Virus record (IMG/VR): IMGVR_UViG_3300010885_010253
Coordinates: 1-31,501 of that record
Direction: 5' to 3' (one strand)
Source of the DNA: a virus
Length of the DNA: 31,501 bases
Below, in pieces: positions 13,682 to 21,909 of the stretch; positions within the stretch are counted from its first letter, which is position 1; each line of letters starts with the position of its first letter. The position numbers and the translations under genes are program-made. The notes beneath the pieces are model-generated. The model was not told the origin of the DNA, did not search any database, and saw only the letters and a program-made list of their open reading frames with translations.

Positions 13682-14448
13682 TGGCAGTCGAAAAGAACCC
13701 AGTTATTGGTCGCAAGCCTACAACTGTATCCACTCCTCCTATGGGCGTAGGAACAGTTCTTGCTCCAGTAAAAACTAATACCTCTACTAGCCTTCTAGAT
13801 GCAGCAATTCAAACAGGGTTAGGCAATGTTGGAGTTAATACAGTTCAAAGTACTGAAATTGATGCAACTAATTTTGTAATCGGGCTAACTAAAGCCGAGA
13901 TGAAAAGAATCATCCCGTATCTTAAGAAGTTTGGTGCAACTAAGACTGACCTTTCTACCTATCCAAATGCTAAAGACTTTTTGCAGACTAACTTTGATAC
14001 CCTTGTTACTAATGCTAATGGCGACGTAAATAAGTTAATCTCATTGTTCAAGGATGAAGCAACTGGTTATACTACAGAAAAGCCAAAAGAGCCAACCTTA
14101 GACCAGCGCACTATTAGCAAGTTAAACCCAGCATCGATTGGCGCACTTATTGACAGTGTATACTTGTCGACAATTGGAAAGACTGCAACCCCAGAACAGA
14201 TTAAGCAACATATTGCTGAGTTTGAAAAGATTAATACTGGCACAGTTACATCTTACAAGAAGGTTAAGAACCCAAAGACTGGCAAAATGGAAGACGTTGC
14301 TACAGTTACTCCTAGTGGATTCTCAGAAGAAGTTGGCAAGGATAAGTTAGAAGCGCAATTGAAAAAGAGCAATCCTCTTGAGTATCAGCGTCGCAAAGCA
14401 TTCGAGTTCTCAAATGCATTAAATCAAGTATTATCTGGAGGTATCTAG
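13681..14448 (+). CDS. Structural-region protein, 255 aa, unknown
   Basis: Starts one base inside the stop of the giant gene (TAATG). The first 40 residues are low complexity with many Pro, Thr and Val. The remainder is soluble and helical, with LTKAEMKRIIPYLKKFG and ALIDSVYLSTIGKTATPEQI. No membrane segment. Its place between the giant protein and two other long helical proteins suggests a component of the internal core. It ends by overlapping the next start (TAGTG). Confidence 0.65.
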   Translation: MAVEKNPVIGRKPTTVSTPPMGVGTVLAPVKTNTSTSLLDAAIQTGLGNVGVNTVQSTEIDATNFVIGLTKAEMKRIIPYLKKFGATKTDLSTYPNAKDFLQTNFDTLVTNANGDVNKLISLFKDEATGYTTEKPKEPTLDQRTISKLNPASIGALIDSVYLSTIGKTATPEQIKQHIAEFEKINTGTVTSYKKVKNPKTGKMEDVATVTPSGFSEEVGKDKLEAQLKKSNPLEYQRRKAFEFSNALNQVLSGGI

Positions 14449-15437
14449 TGGCGGCACAAGACGCGTTAAACGATGCCAGAATAGCGGCAGCAGAAGCAGC
14501 AGCAGCAGCAGCAGCAGGCGGTGCAGCAGCATCAGCAGCAGCAGCGGAAGCGGCTGCCAAAGCAACTGCAGAAGCAGCCAAAAGGGCGGCATTTAACGAC
14601 CCAACTATTCAAGAGCAGATTCAGATGATTCTTGCTCTAAAGGATACCGACACAAACCTTGCTGCTGCATGGAATGCTTACCTTGCTGGAGATATTGACA
14701 CCTTCCGTTCATCAGTTCTTGCAAGTAATTTTTATAAAAACAATAGTGCTCTAGCACGTCAACGCCAAACAGCAAAGATTAATCAGCGTGGCGCGTATGA
14801 CCAACAATTAAATGACTACAAGGCAACCACAAAGCGTCGCCTCATAGCAGTTGGCGTTAAGTGGACAGATGCTCTTGCAGCGCAAGTAGAGGTTGCGTTT
14901 GATAAAGGTCTATCAGACACATCATTAGATGAAGTATTAATTTCAACTGGTGCAATTGGTCAACTTGGTGGTTCAACTCTTGGTGCCATTAATGCACTCA
15001 AGACGTTTGCCAATGATTATGGCGTAAGCAATCTTTACAACAAAGCATACTGGGACTCTAAAGCAACAGGTATCTTTGCTGGAACGACAACATTAGAAGA
15101 CATTCAACAAGAAATTCAAACATTATCAGCCAGCGCATTCCCTGCTTATGCAGATGGAATCGCTAAAGGTGTTTCTCTTAAAGCACAAGGCTCAAGCGTT
15201 TTGCAAACAGTTGCAACATACCTTGAAAAAGACCCAGATACACTATCATTTGATGACCCTCTAGTAAAGCAAATCATGCAGTATATCGACCCTGTTACTG
15301 GCAAGCCAGCACGTATGCCACAATGGGAAGCAGAAAAAGTAGTCAAGAGCACCGCAGGCTGGGCAGAGACTAAGAATGCTAGAGATACAATTGATAATCT
15401 ATCTTACAAGGTATTAAGGGATTGGGGCCTAGCATAA
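14448..15437 (+). CDS. Structural-region protein with poly-Ala N-terminus, 329 aa
   Basis: GTG start (GTGGCG) overlapping the previous stop, with GGAGG nine bases before. Residues about 9-46 are almost all Ala with a few Glu, Lys and Gly, a probable long helix coded by a GCA repeat. The rest is helical (VKWTDALAAQVEVAFDKGLS, LKTFANDYGVSNLYNKAYWD) and resembles in style the C-terminal third of the next protein, so both may belong to one internal-core family. The stop overlaps the next ATG (TAATG). Confidence 0.68.
   Translation: MAAQDALNDARIAAAEAAAAAAAGGAAASAAAAEAAAKATAEAAKRAAFNDPTIQEQIQMILALKDTDTNLAAAWNAYLAGDIDTFRSSVLASNFYKNNSALARQRQTAKINQRGAYDQQLNDYKATTKRRLIAVGVKWTDALAAQVEVAFDKGLSDTSLDEVLISTGAIGQLGGSTLGAINALKTFANDYGVSNLYNKAYWDSKATGIFAGTTTLEDIQQEIQTLSASAFPAYADGIAKGVSLKAQGSSVLQTVATYLEKDPDTLSFDDPLVKQIMQYIDPVTGKPARMPQWEAEKVVKSTAGWAETKNARDTIDNLSYKVLRDWGLA
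14484..14547. repeat. In-frame GCA microsatellite
   Basis: About twenty codons, mostly GCA with a few GCG, GAA, GGC and TCA, within the poly-Ala segment of the 329-residue protein. The longest uninterrupted run is seven GCA/GCA-like triplets. Such runs change length by slippage without breaking the frame. Confidence 0.75.
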
Positions 15438-18004
15438 TGGCATATACAAAGAAGCAATGGGATGCTCAACAGGCATCCTTCCCCGCAGAAGATAGAATTT
15501 CCTACGATGAATATCTTCGTGCTGCTGGACTAGAAAATTTTAGAACATCAGAGTCTGCAAATGCACCTCAAAGCAATGTAATGATGAATGATGATTCTTA
15601 TTACTCAGGACAACGTGCCGATTTACTTGCACAACAGGCTGCAATTATTGCTGCTGGAAATGTACTAGCAAATTACAAAACAGCACAAGGTGTAAGTTAC
15701 ACAAGTAATTCCATAGGTTTTATCGAGCCTGGGGCAAATACATCCACTGTAGTACCTACTGTAACGCCTACTGTAACACCTACGACAACTGCAACTACAT
15801 ACACTCCTGCACAGTTACAGGCGATAGTTTCAAAACTTACTCGTAATGAAATGTTAACAGATGAAGAGTGGGCTGCACTTGGTCAGGTGCCACCAAAGAC
15901 GCCTACCGCACCTACTCCTGCAACCATTACAAAAACTATTAAATCTGAAACCTTTACTGGTACTGGCAAAGACCGTAAAAAAGTAATTACTTATGATGAT
16001 AATACTACAGAAACTATTGACGCGCCAGAAGAAGTAGTAGGCAGTGATTATGAAGATGTTGGTGGCATACTTACATACAAAGGTAAAGCATATACTGGCG
16101 CTTACAACGGTCAGAATTACGTAAATGGCAGAGTTGTTAAAACCCCAGGTGACGATATTTATGAAACCCTTAATGGTGTATTCCAACTTAATGGTAAGCC
16201 GTATACTGGTATTTATGGCGACAAAGAATACAAAAATGGTGTAGAAGTTCCTGTAGGTTCAGGTAACTATGAAACCATTGGTGGCATATTTACATTTAAT
16301 GGCAAAGCATACACTGGTGAATATAATGGCAAGAAATATGTAAATGGTCTTGAACAAAAAATTCCAGTTGAAGATAAATATGAAACCGTTAATGGAGTAT
16401 TTACAAAAAACGGTGCTGCTTTTACTGGTGAATATGCTGGCAAGAAATATAAAAATGGTATCTTAGATGAAGAATCAAGTAATATTGATGGTTTTACAAC
16501 AAAGGACGGCCTTCTTTATGAGAATGGTAAATTATTTAGCGGTGAACGAGAAGGCAAAAACTACAAGAATGGTTTAGTAGTAGATGCTACTGGAGAGCCA
16601 GAACGCCCAGCAAATGTAAACAAATTTTTTGTATACAACCCAAAAACCAAAACATGGGAAAAACCACCAAAGCCTCAAGATGGTGCTACCTATACTTGGA
16701 ATGATAACACTGGTTGGGTACAAGAAACCCCTGCAGCGGTTCGCCCAGCAGGAACTCCCGCTGCCTATATCTATGATGAAAAAACAAAAACATGGATAAA
16801 GCCACCTCAAGCCGACCCTAATACTGTATGGGATAACGACAAGGGTTGGATTGCAAAAACTGCTGTCGTTAAAAAAATTAAGTCTGAGACCTTTATTGGT
16901 ACTGGTGCTAATCGTAAAAGAGTTGTTACTTATGATGACAATACCACTGAGACATTTGATGCACCAGAGACACTTACTGTCAGTAAAAAGATTAAGTCTG
17001 AAACTTTTATTGGCACAGGAGCCAACCGCAAGAAAGTTATTACTTACGACGATAATACCACAGAAACTGTCGATGCTCCAGAAACTCCTGCTAACGGTGA
17101 CGGCACTAGCGGTACGGGTGTATTTACCCAGAAAGATATCGATGCGGCAGTTGCTGCCGCATTAAAGGCTTCCACAGAAACAACTGCTAAGAATAACATG
17201 ATTCAAATTCTTACTGACCGTTTCGCACAGTATGGTCTATCTAGCCTTACCAGTAAGATTAAAGAACTTGCAATAAGTGGAGCAACAGAAGCAACAATTA
17301 CTCTTGGTTTGATGGAAACAGAAGAATACAAGAAACGCTTCTCAGCAAACGCCGACCGAATTAAAAAGGGATTGGCTGTGCTTAGCCCAGCAGAATATCT
17401 CAATGTTGAAGATTCATACCGTCAAGTACTACGTGCTTACGGATTAAAGCAGTTTGATACAGATGAATACGTAAAGCAATTTATCTCTAACGACATTTCT
17501 CCAACTGAACTATCAAACCGTGTTGTTACAGCAGTACAGCGTGTACAAAATGCTGACCCTGCTATTATCAACCAACTTAAGCAGTACTACGGCATTAGCG
17601 CTACAGACATGGTCGGATACGTTCTTGACCCAGAACAGTCATTCCAGAAAATTCAACGCCAGATTGCAGCATCAGAGATTGGTGTAGCAGCAGGTCGTCA
17701 AGGACTTACTGCTGGAGTATCAGTTGCTGAACAACTTGCAGCGCAAGGTGTCACCGAAGCAGAAGCGCAAAAGGGTTATGCAACTATTGCAGACATTCTT
17801 CCAACTGCAGAGAAACTATCCAGTATCTATGGTACAACCCTAGATGGATATGGACAAACAGAAGGCGAACAAGAAGTATTCAATAGCCTAGCATCAGCGC
17901 AACGCAAGCGTCAAAAACTTACTGCACGTGAAATTGCAGCCTTTAGTGGCTCAGCAGGTGCAGCAAAGACAAGCCTATCCACATCACGGGTAGGCCAATT
18001 CTAG
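15437..18004 (+). CDS. Modular repeat structural protein, 855 aa
   Basis: ATG 15437 overlaps the previous stop; a TTG at 15422 is in frame but less likely. Layout: N-terminal 120 residues helical then Thr/Pro-rich. One copy of a 33-residue unit beginning KTIKSETFTGTG is at about 166-198, and two more copies are near 479-511 and 517-549. Five copies of a ~36-residue unit with consensus-like NGKxYTGEYNGKxYKNG occupy about 203-385. Two copies of a KTKTW-KPP unit with a GW end occupy about 397-475. The C-terminal 300 residues are helical, similar in style to the 329-residue protein. The beta-rich repeats suggest a surface-exposed or elongated structure. Its place just before the scaffold suggests a virion protein, perhaps a head decoration or internal-core component. 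Confidence 0.75.
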   Translation: MAYTKKQWDAQQASFPAEDRISYDEYLRAAGLENFRTSESANAPQSNVMMNDDSYYSGQRADLLAQQAAIIAAGNVLANYKTAQGVSYTSNSIGFIEPGANTSTVVPTVTPTVTPTTTATTYTPAQLQAIVSKLTRNEMLTDEEWAALGQVPPKTPTAPTPATITKTIKSETFTGTGKDRKKVITYDDNTTETIDAPEEVVGSDYEDVGGILTYKGKAYTGAYNGQNYVNGRVVKTPGDDIYETLNGVFQLNGKPYTGIYGDKEYKNGVEVPVGSGNYETIGGIFTFNGKAYTGEYNGKKYVNGLEQKIPVEDKYETVNGVFTKNGAAFTGEYAGKKYKNGILDEESSNIDGFTTKDGLLYENGKLFSGEREGKNYKNGLVVDATGEPERPANVNKFFVYNPKTKTWEKPPKPQDGATYTWNDNTGWVQETPAAVRPAGTPAAYIYDEKTKTWIKPPQADPNTVWDNDKGWIAKTAVVKKIKSETFIGTGANRKRVVTYDDNTTETFDAPETLTVSKKIKSETFIGTGANRKKVITYDDNTTETVDAPETPANGDGTSGTGVFTQKDIDAAVAAALKASTETTAKNNMIQILTDRFAQYGLSSLTSKIKELAISGATEATITLGLMETEEYKKRFSANADRIKKGLAVLSPAEYLNVEDSYRQVLRAYGLKQFDTDEYVKQFISNDISPTELSNRVVTAVQRVQNADPAIINQLKQYYGISATDMVGYVLDPEQSFQKIQRQIAASEIGVAAGRQGLTAGVSVAEQLAAQGVTEAEAQKGYATIADILPTAEKLSSIYGTTLDGYGQTEGEQEVFNSLASAQRKRQKLTAREIAAFSGSAGAAKTSLSTSRVGQF
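15932..17083 (+). repeat. Three dispersed 33-codon repeats (IKSETF-TYDDNTTET units)
   Basis: Copies at 15932-16030, 16871-16969 and 16985-17083. Protein sequences are nearly identical, while many third codon positions differ (compare AAGTCTGAGACC with AAGTCTGAAACT). This points to an old duplication kept by selection at protein level rather than a recent copy. Confidence 0.85.
16043..16590 (+). repeat. Five tandem ~36-codon repeats (NGKxYTGEYNGKxYKNG units)
   Basis: Units start near 16043, 16153, 16264, 16372 and 16486. Each has a YE-x-GGI/NGVF opening, an NGK-YTG middle and a YKNG or YVNG end. The pattern recalls MORN-like beta hairpins but does not match the MORN consensus well. The fifth copy is the most diverged. 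Confidence 0.85.
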
Positions 18005-18018
18005 AATCCTGAACGGAC

Positions 18019-18050
18019 CTATCGGCCCCGTCAGAGTAATAGACCGATAG
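18019..18050. promoter_or_regulatory. Inverted repeat in the gap before the scaffold gene
   Basis: CTATCGG (18019-18025) and CCGATAG (18044-18050) form a 7-bp stem with an 18-nt loop. The 117-base gap (18005-18121) is the longest inside the late operon and precedes the scaffold-capsid pair, which need high expression. I do not see a good sigma70 promoter in it. An mRNA processing or stabilising element is plausible. Confidence 0.5.
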
Positions 18051-18121
18051 TAGGAGCCAGCCAATTTCCCCGAATTGAACTGTGGCCTGCGAACTAACAA
18101 CGAATAGAAGGGTGGGTTGCT

Positions 18122-18592
18122 ATGAGCAACAACTACTGGGATGAAGATGACGATGACCTCGATACAAATGAATCAGGTTTAGACGGAAGTGACTTACTTA
18201 AAAAGTTACGAAAGGCTAAACGCGCTGATGAAAAGCGTATTAAGGAACTCACTGAGCAACTTGAGGGATTTTCCAAGACGCAGCGTGAGGAAACCGTCAA
18301 ATCAATCTTGGCACAAAAGGGTGTGAACCAGAAGGCAGCACGTCTAGTCCTTAAGGATTTAGATGGAGATTTTTCAGAAGAGGCAGTATCGAACTGGCTT
18401 GACGAGAACGCTGACTTGTTTGGCATCGAGGTCTCTAAGAGACCTGACAGTCAGAACCTTGCTACATTACGTCAGCAAGATGCAATGACTCAGGGTGCCT
18501 TTACACCAGACCGAGCACAAGACATCGAGCAACGCATGAACAATGCAAGTTCAATGGAAGAACTCATGGCTCTAATGCAAGGTCAACAATAA
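18122..18592 (+). CDS. Scaffolding protein
   Basis: A 156-residue, highly charged protein directly before the major capsid gene. It has an acidic N-terminus (WDEDDDDLD), a central Lys/Arg/Glu coiled coil (LLKKLRKAKRADEKRIKELT) and a helical C-terminus ending ELMALMQGQQ. This acidic-coiled-coil-helix layout and gene order is typical of phage scaffolds, which guide capsid assembly and are then removed, possibly by the Ntn hydrolase at 7774. Confidence 0.8.
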   Translation: MSNNYWDEDDDDLDTNESGLDGSDLLKKLRKAKRADEKRIKELTEQLEGFSKTQREETVKSILAQKGVNQKAARLVLKDLDGDFSEEAVSNWLDENADLFGIEVSKRPDSQNLATLRQQDAMTQGAFTPDRAQDIEQRMNNASSMEELMALMQGQQ

Positions 18593-18623
18593 TATCCGTT
18601 CATAGTCAAGGAGACTAAAAAAA

Positions 18624-19826
18624 ATGGCAAACGCATATACAGATACGTCGAGCACATCATTCGGCGGTACAGTAGGCGGCGCTGGTCTCGTACAGAAGGC
18701 ATATGACCGCCTTCTCGAGTTCGCTCTCCGTTCAGAACCCCTAATTCGTTCTGTCGCAGATAAGCGCCCAGCAAAGCAAGCAATCCCAGGTTCAACTGTA
18801 GTTCTACAGAAGTACGTTGACCTAGATGTTAAGACATCAACACTAACAGAGACAGTTGACCCAGATGCAGTAGCATTGTCAACACCAACCTCTGTAACAG
18901 TAACACTTAACGAGTACGGTAACGCTGTACTTGTAACACGCGCATTGGAACTATTCTCTCTAGCAGATGTAGACCCAGCAATCGCAAACATCATTGCTTA
19001 CAACTTAGCCGATTCTATCGACTCAGTTGCAATGACAACTCTACGCTCAGGTTCAAATGTTATCTACGGTGGGGCTCGCACATCAGTTGCAACACTTACA
19101 GCAACTGATACACTTGACTCAGCAGACATCCGCAAGGCTGTTGCTAAGTTGCGTTCCAACAAGGCTAAGGGCCGTCGCGGCAATGCATACTGGGTTGGTA
19201 TCCACCCAGAAGTTTCACACGACCTTCGTGCAGAAACAGGCGACCTTGGTTGGCGCTACCCACAGTCACAGTCTGCTTCTGAATCAAGCAAGATTTGGGC
19301 TGGAGAAATTGGTGAGTACGAAGGCGCATTCTTCGTAGAGTCATCACGTTTGTACAATGCTAAGTCAGGTGCAGACCAGACAGCATTAGCAACAACAACA
19401 GCAACAGTTGCAGGAACATCAGCAGGATTTACTCTTGGTGTTGCAGCATCATCTGTTATCGGACTTCGCGCCGAAGTTGGCGATAAGATTTCTGGAACAG
19501 GAATTGCAACAGGTGCAAAGATTACTGCAATCTCAACATCAGGTGCAACAGAGACAATCACTGTAGATACTGCTCACACAGCAGCAGTTACAGTGGGTGC
19601 AACAATCACAGTAACTCCAGTAACACGTGTCTTTGACACAATCGCATGCGGTTCACAAGCAATGGCAGAAGCCGTAGCAGAAGAACCACACGTAGTTATT
19701 GGTAACGTAACTGATAAGTTAATGCGTTTCCGCCCAATGGGTTGGTACGGCGTACTTGGCTTTGCAGTCTACCGCGATGAGGCACTATACCGCATCTCAA
19801 CAGGTTCATCAATCACTGCTCTCTAG
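18624..19826 (+). CDS. Major capsid protein, N4-gp56 type, with inserted beta domain
   Basis: A 400-residue HK97-fold candidate. The start (MANAYTDTSSTSFGG), the early VQKAYDRLLEFALRSEPLIRS helix, KRPAKQAIPGSTVVL, and WVGIHPEVSHDLRAETG followed by GEIGEYEGAFFVESSR (229-242) match the N4-gp56 capsid family pattern. Residues about 250-334 are rich in Ala, Thr, Ser, Val and Gly (VGDKISGTGIATGAKITAIS) and look like an extra beta domain. The family sequence then resumes at RVFDTIACGSQAMAEAV. AAGGAG precedes the ATG. It forms the icosahedral shell. Confidence 0.92.
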   Translation: MANAYTDTSSTSFGGTVGGAGLVQKAYDRLLEFALRSEPLIRSVADKRPAKQAIPGSTVVLQKYVDLDVKTSTLTETVDPDAVALSTPTSVTVTLNEYGNAVLVTRALELFSLADVDPAIANIIAYNLADSIDSVAMTTLRSGSNVIYGGARTSVATLTATDTLDSADIRKAVAKLRSNKAKGRRGNAYWVGIHPEVSHDLRAETGDLGWRYPQSQSASESSKIWAGEIGEYEGAFFVESSRLYNAKSGADQTALATTTATVAGTSAGFTLGVAASSVIGLRAEVGDKISGTGIATGAKITAISTSGATETITVDTAHTAAVTVGATITVTPVTRVFDTIACGSQAMAEAVAEEPHVVIGNVTDKLMRFRPMGWYGVLGFAVYRDEALYRISTGSSITAL

Positions 19827-19843
19827 TAGTTAATTGACTGCTG

Positions 19844-19861
19844 GACAGGGGAAACCCTGTC
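19844..19861 (+). promoter_or_regulatory. GAAA-tetraloop hairpin after the capsid gene
   Basis: GACAGGG-GAAA-CCCTGTC: a perfect 7-bp stem with a stable GNRA tetraloop, 17 bases after the capsid stop. No T tract follows, so it is not a standard terminator. It could protect the 3' end of an abundant capsid mRNA or reduce read-through. Confidence 0.65.
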
Positions 19862-19889
19862 TGGTGGTGAGTCCACTAAAGGAGGAGTC

Positions 19890-20159
19890 ATGACAGATTA
19901 CATCTTCGAGACACCAACTGTCGATGAAGGCTTTGAAGGAGTTCAGCGACTCTTTACATTCTACAAGTTAACACGTGGAATTAGTGTTATCAAAGTCAAT
20001 GGTGCATACCGTCAGGTGCGCTATCCATTAGACTCTGACCTAGAAACATACCAAGAAGTATATCTTGGTGGAAGCAAGTACACTGTAGATGACACAACAA
20101 AGGCAGCACTTATTGCTGGTGGCGTTGGTGTAACGGAAGCAAACTTCACAGCAATATAA
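19890..20159 (+). CDS. Small head-region protein, 89 aa
   Basis: Starts MTDYIFETPTVDEGF with a near-perfect AAAGGAGGAG site. Mixed beta/alpha, including FTFYKLTRGISVIKVNG and YQEVYLGGSKYTVDD. Its place right after the capsid suggests a head-completion or decoration protein. No known motif recognised. Confidence 0.68.
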   Translation: MTDYIFETPTVDEGFEGVQRLFTFYKLTRGISVIKVNGAYRQVRYPLDSDLETYQEVYLGGSKYTVDDTTKAALIAGGVGVTEANFTAI

Positions 20160-20166
20160 GGGACAT

Positions 20167-20613
20167 ATGGGACACGAACACGCAAGCAAAGTTCTTGAAT
20201 GGGCATACAAACTAGTAGACGGAGATATGGTTCCATACTCTGCTCTCTATGGGTGTGTGCATTGTGATGCTACATCAACAGAACCATTCCCTGATGAGAA
20301 CGATATCTTTATAGACCACACTACGTGTGGACCTGATTGCTTTGGCTGCAAGGCTAGAGGACTTCAAATGAATACTGGCGATGCTAACAGTCAGCGAAAT
20401 GCTCCACGTAAGCGTTTTGAAAATGAACTATCTGCATACGCCAATGCTAAGGCCCAAGGCATACAGCCTGGAGGCACTACAATGGAAAAGATTCGTGAGG
20501 CAGAAAGAGCCTCCGAAGTATTGAATAAGCCATACAATGCTAATTCAATGCCAGATGCAAAGCACGTAAATCAATCAACCGCAGCAGTAATGAAAGAGAT
20601 AGGACAAGCATAA
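20167..20613 (+). CDS. Zinc-binding structural-region protein, 148 aa
   Basis: N-terminal half carries CVHC (30-33) and CGPDCFGC (54-61), a probable zinc site, with His residues nearby (HASK, DHTTC). The C-terminal half is helical and charged with many Asn, Ala and Lys. Coupled to the next gene by a one-base overlap (TAATG). Function unknown; a zinc-stabilised head or connector component, or a nucleic-acid-binding protein, would fit. Confidence 0.7.
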   Translation: MGHEHASKVLEWAYKLVDGDMVPYSALYGCVHCDATSTEPFPDENDIFIDHTTCGPDCFGCKARGLQMNTGDANSQRNAPRKRFENELSAYANAKAQGIQPGGTTMEKIREAERASEVLNKPYNANSMPDAKHVNQSTAAVMKEIGQA

Positions 20614-20801
20614 TGCCACAAGTAGGAATGAAGAAGTTTCCATACACACCAGCAGGTAAGAAGGCTGCCAAGGCTTATGCCGCTGGCGAGAAGATGGAAT
20701 CCAAGTCTGAGAAGATGATGGAAATGAAAAAGGGTATGAAAAAGACTGCAAAGAAGTCTGCTAAGAAGATGGTTATGAAGAAGATGGGCAAGAAGAAGTA
20801 A
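20613..20801 (+). CDS. Very basic Lys/Met-rich protein, 62 aa
   Basis: About a third lysine with many Met and Ala: GKKAAKAYAAGEKMESKSEK, then a KKGMKKTAKKSAKKM tail ending GKKK. Histone-like composition suggests DNA or RNA binding, perhaps packaged in the head. First of five consecutive small basic genes (20613-21634). Confidence 0.72.
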   Translation: MPQVGMKKFPYTPAGKKAAKAYAAGEKMESKSEKMMEMKKGMKKTAKKSAKKMVMKKMGKKK

Positions 20802-20957
20802 ATGCCAAAGATGACACCGCAGGATGCGGCAATGTTAAAGATTTTTCAGAAGGAATACGGCAAGATGGTGTATCCATCGCCTCCTCGCGCAACAACTGCA
20901 GATAGTGCACGCAGACAGAACATAGCAAAGTTAGCCAAAAAAACAAAGAAGGATTAA
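20802..20957 (+). CDS. Small basic protein, 51 aa
   Basis: Begins immediately after the previous stop (no gap), MPKMTPQDAAMLKIFQKEYG, and ends KLAKKTKKD. Amphipathic N-terminus, basic C-terminus. Same frame density and spacing as its neighbours support it as real. Function unknown. Confidence 0.65.
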   Translation: MPKMTPQDAAMLKIFQKEYGKMVYPSPPRATTADSARRQNIAKLAKKTKKD

Positions 20958-20958
20958 G

Positions 20959-21216
20959 ATGACAGACCCAAGACTAAAGCGAGCAGGAGTATCTGGCTTT
21001 AATAAGCCTAAGCGTACACCAAGTCACCCAAAGAAGTCACATGTTGTTGTGGCTAAAGAGGGAGATAAGGTCAAGACTATTCGCTTTGGTCAACAGGGTG
21101 TTACTGGTGACAGGAAGCCAACAGCACGACAGGCTTCTTTTAAAGCACGTCACGCAAAGAACATTGCTAAGGGTAAGATGTCAGCAGCGTACTGGGCGGA
21201 TAAAGTTAAATGGTAG
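20959..21216 (+). CDS. Conserved-looking small basic phage protein, 85 aa
   Basis: Starts MTDPRLKRAGVSGFNKPKRT. The core SHVVVAKEGDKVKTIRFGQQ and the end KMSAAYWADKVKW look like a conserved small phage protein type that I recall only as a domain of unknown function. Strongly basic with a likely beta-hairpin core. It overlaps the next gene by seven bases. Confidence 0.75.
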   Translation: MTDPRLKRAGVSGFNKPKRTPSHPKKSHVVVAKEGDKVKTIRFGQQGVTGDRKPTARQASFKARHAKNIAKGKMSAAYWADKVKW

Positions 21217-21398
21217 CAAAGAAAAAGACTAAGTCTAAAGTTAATGCAGCAGGCAACTACACCAAGCCAACCATGCGTGCTTCTTTATTTAAGAAGATTA
21301 AGGCTGGTTCTAAGGGTGGAGACCCTGGAGAATGGTCTGCTCGTAAAGCACAATTGCTTGCAGTTCAGTACAAGAAGGCAGGCGGAGGCTACAAGTAA
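21210..21398 (+). CDS. Small basic protein with GGDPGEWSARKAQ motif, 62 aa
   Basis: Starts MVAKKKTKSKVNAAGNYTKP and contains KAGSKGGDPGEWSARKAQLL, a motif I recall from other phage and environmental small basic proteins of unknown function. One-base overlap with the next gene. Confidence 0.75.
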   Translation: MVAKKKTKSKVNAAGNYTKPTMRASLFKKIKAGSKGGDPGEWSARKAQLLAVQYKKAGGGYK

Positions 21399-21634
21399 TG
21401 GCACTTGCTAAGTCACAACAGTCCTTAAAGAAATGGACCAAGGAAGAGTGGACAACTTCTGATGGTAAACCATCTAAAGGCAAGAAAAGATATTTGCCCA
21501 AGAAGGCATGGTCTGCGTTAAGTGCATCTGAAAAGAAAGCAACTAACCAGGCTAAATCTGCAGGTAATGCAAAGGGTAAGCAGTTTGTAAAACAACCAAA
21601 GTCCATAGCGAAGAAGGCTGCGAGGTTTAGATAA
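21398..21634 (+). CDS. Small basic protein with KGKKRYLPKKAW motif, 78 aa
   Basis: Contains LKKWTKEEWTTSDGKPSKGK, RYLPKKAWSALSASEKKAT and a basic end SIAKKAARFR. The pattern WTKExWxTSDGKPS...RYLPxxAxxALS recurs in phage proteins of unknown function (I believe the DUF5872-like type, from memory). Probably nucleic-acid-binding. Shares one base with the next gene. Confidence 0.75.
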   Translation: MALAKSQQSLKKWTKEEWTTSDGKPSKGKKRYLPKKAWSALSASEKKATNQAKSAGNAKGKQFVKQPKSIAKKAARFR

Positions 21635-21909
21635 TGGCAACAGGAGTAGCAGGTAGCACATTTGCTGACGAGTTGAATCGTCTTGCAAATGGTGGGACAT
21701 ATCCCACACCAGATGCATACCAATCTGAGCAAGGTGCAGCAAACAACTATGCTGACACAACTGGCTTAGGTATCATAGCAGCATTAAATATTAAAGCCAG
21801 TGCAAGTCGTCAGCCTAATAATTACAAGATGATGAACGCTATCTGTAATGAACTAGCAGGAACTACTGGACTATCAGCCGTTGTTGCACTAAGGAGCATA
21901 GACCTATGA
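21634..21909 (+). CDS. Small connector-region protein, 91 aa
   Basis: Starts MATGVAGSTFADELNRLANG. Not basic, unlike the five genes before it; helical, with LGIIAALNIKASASRQPNNY and AICNELAGTTGLSAVVALRS. The stop overlaps the adaptor gene start (ATGA). Possibly a head-tail connector component. Confidence 0.68.
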   Translation: MATGVAGSTFADELNRLANGGTYPTPDAYQSEQGAANNYADTTGLGIIAALNIKASASRQPNNYKMMNAICNELAGTTGLSAVVALRSIDL

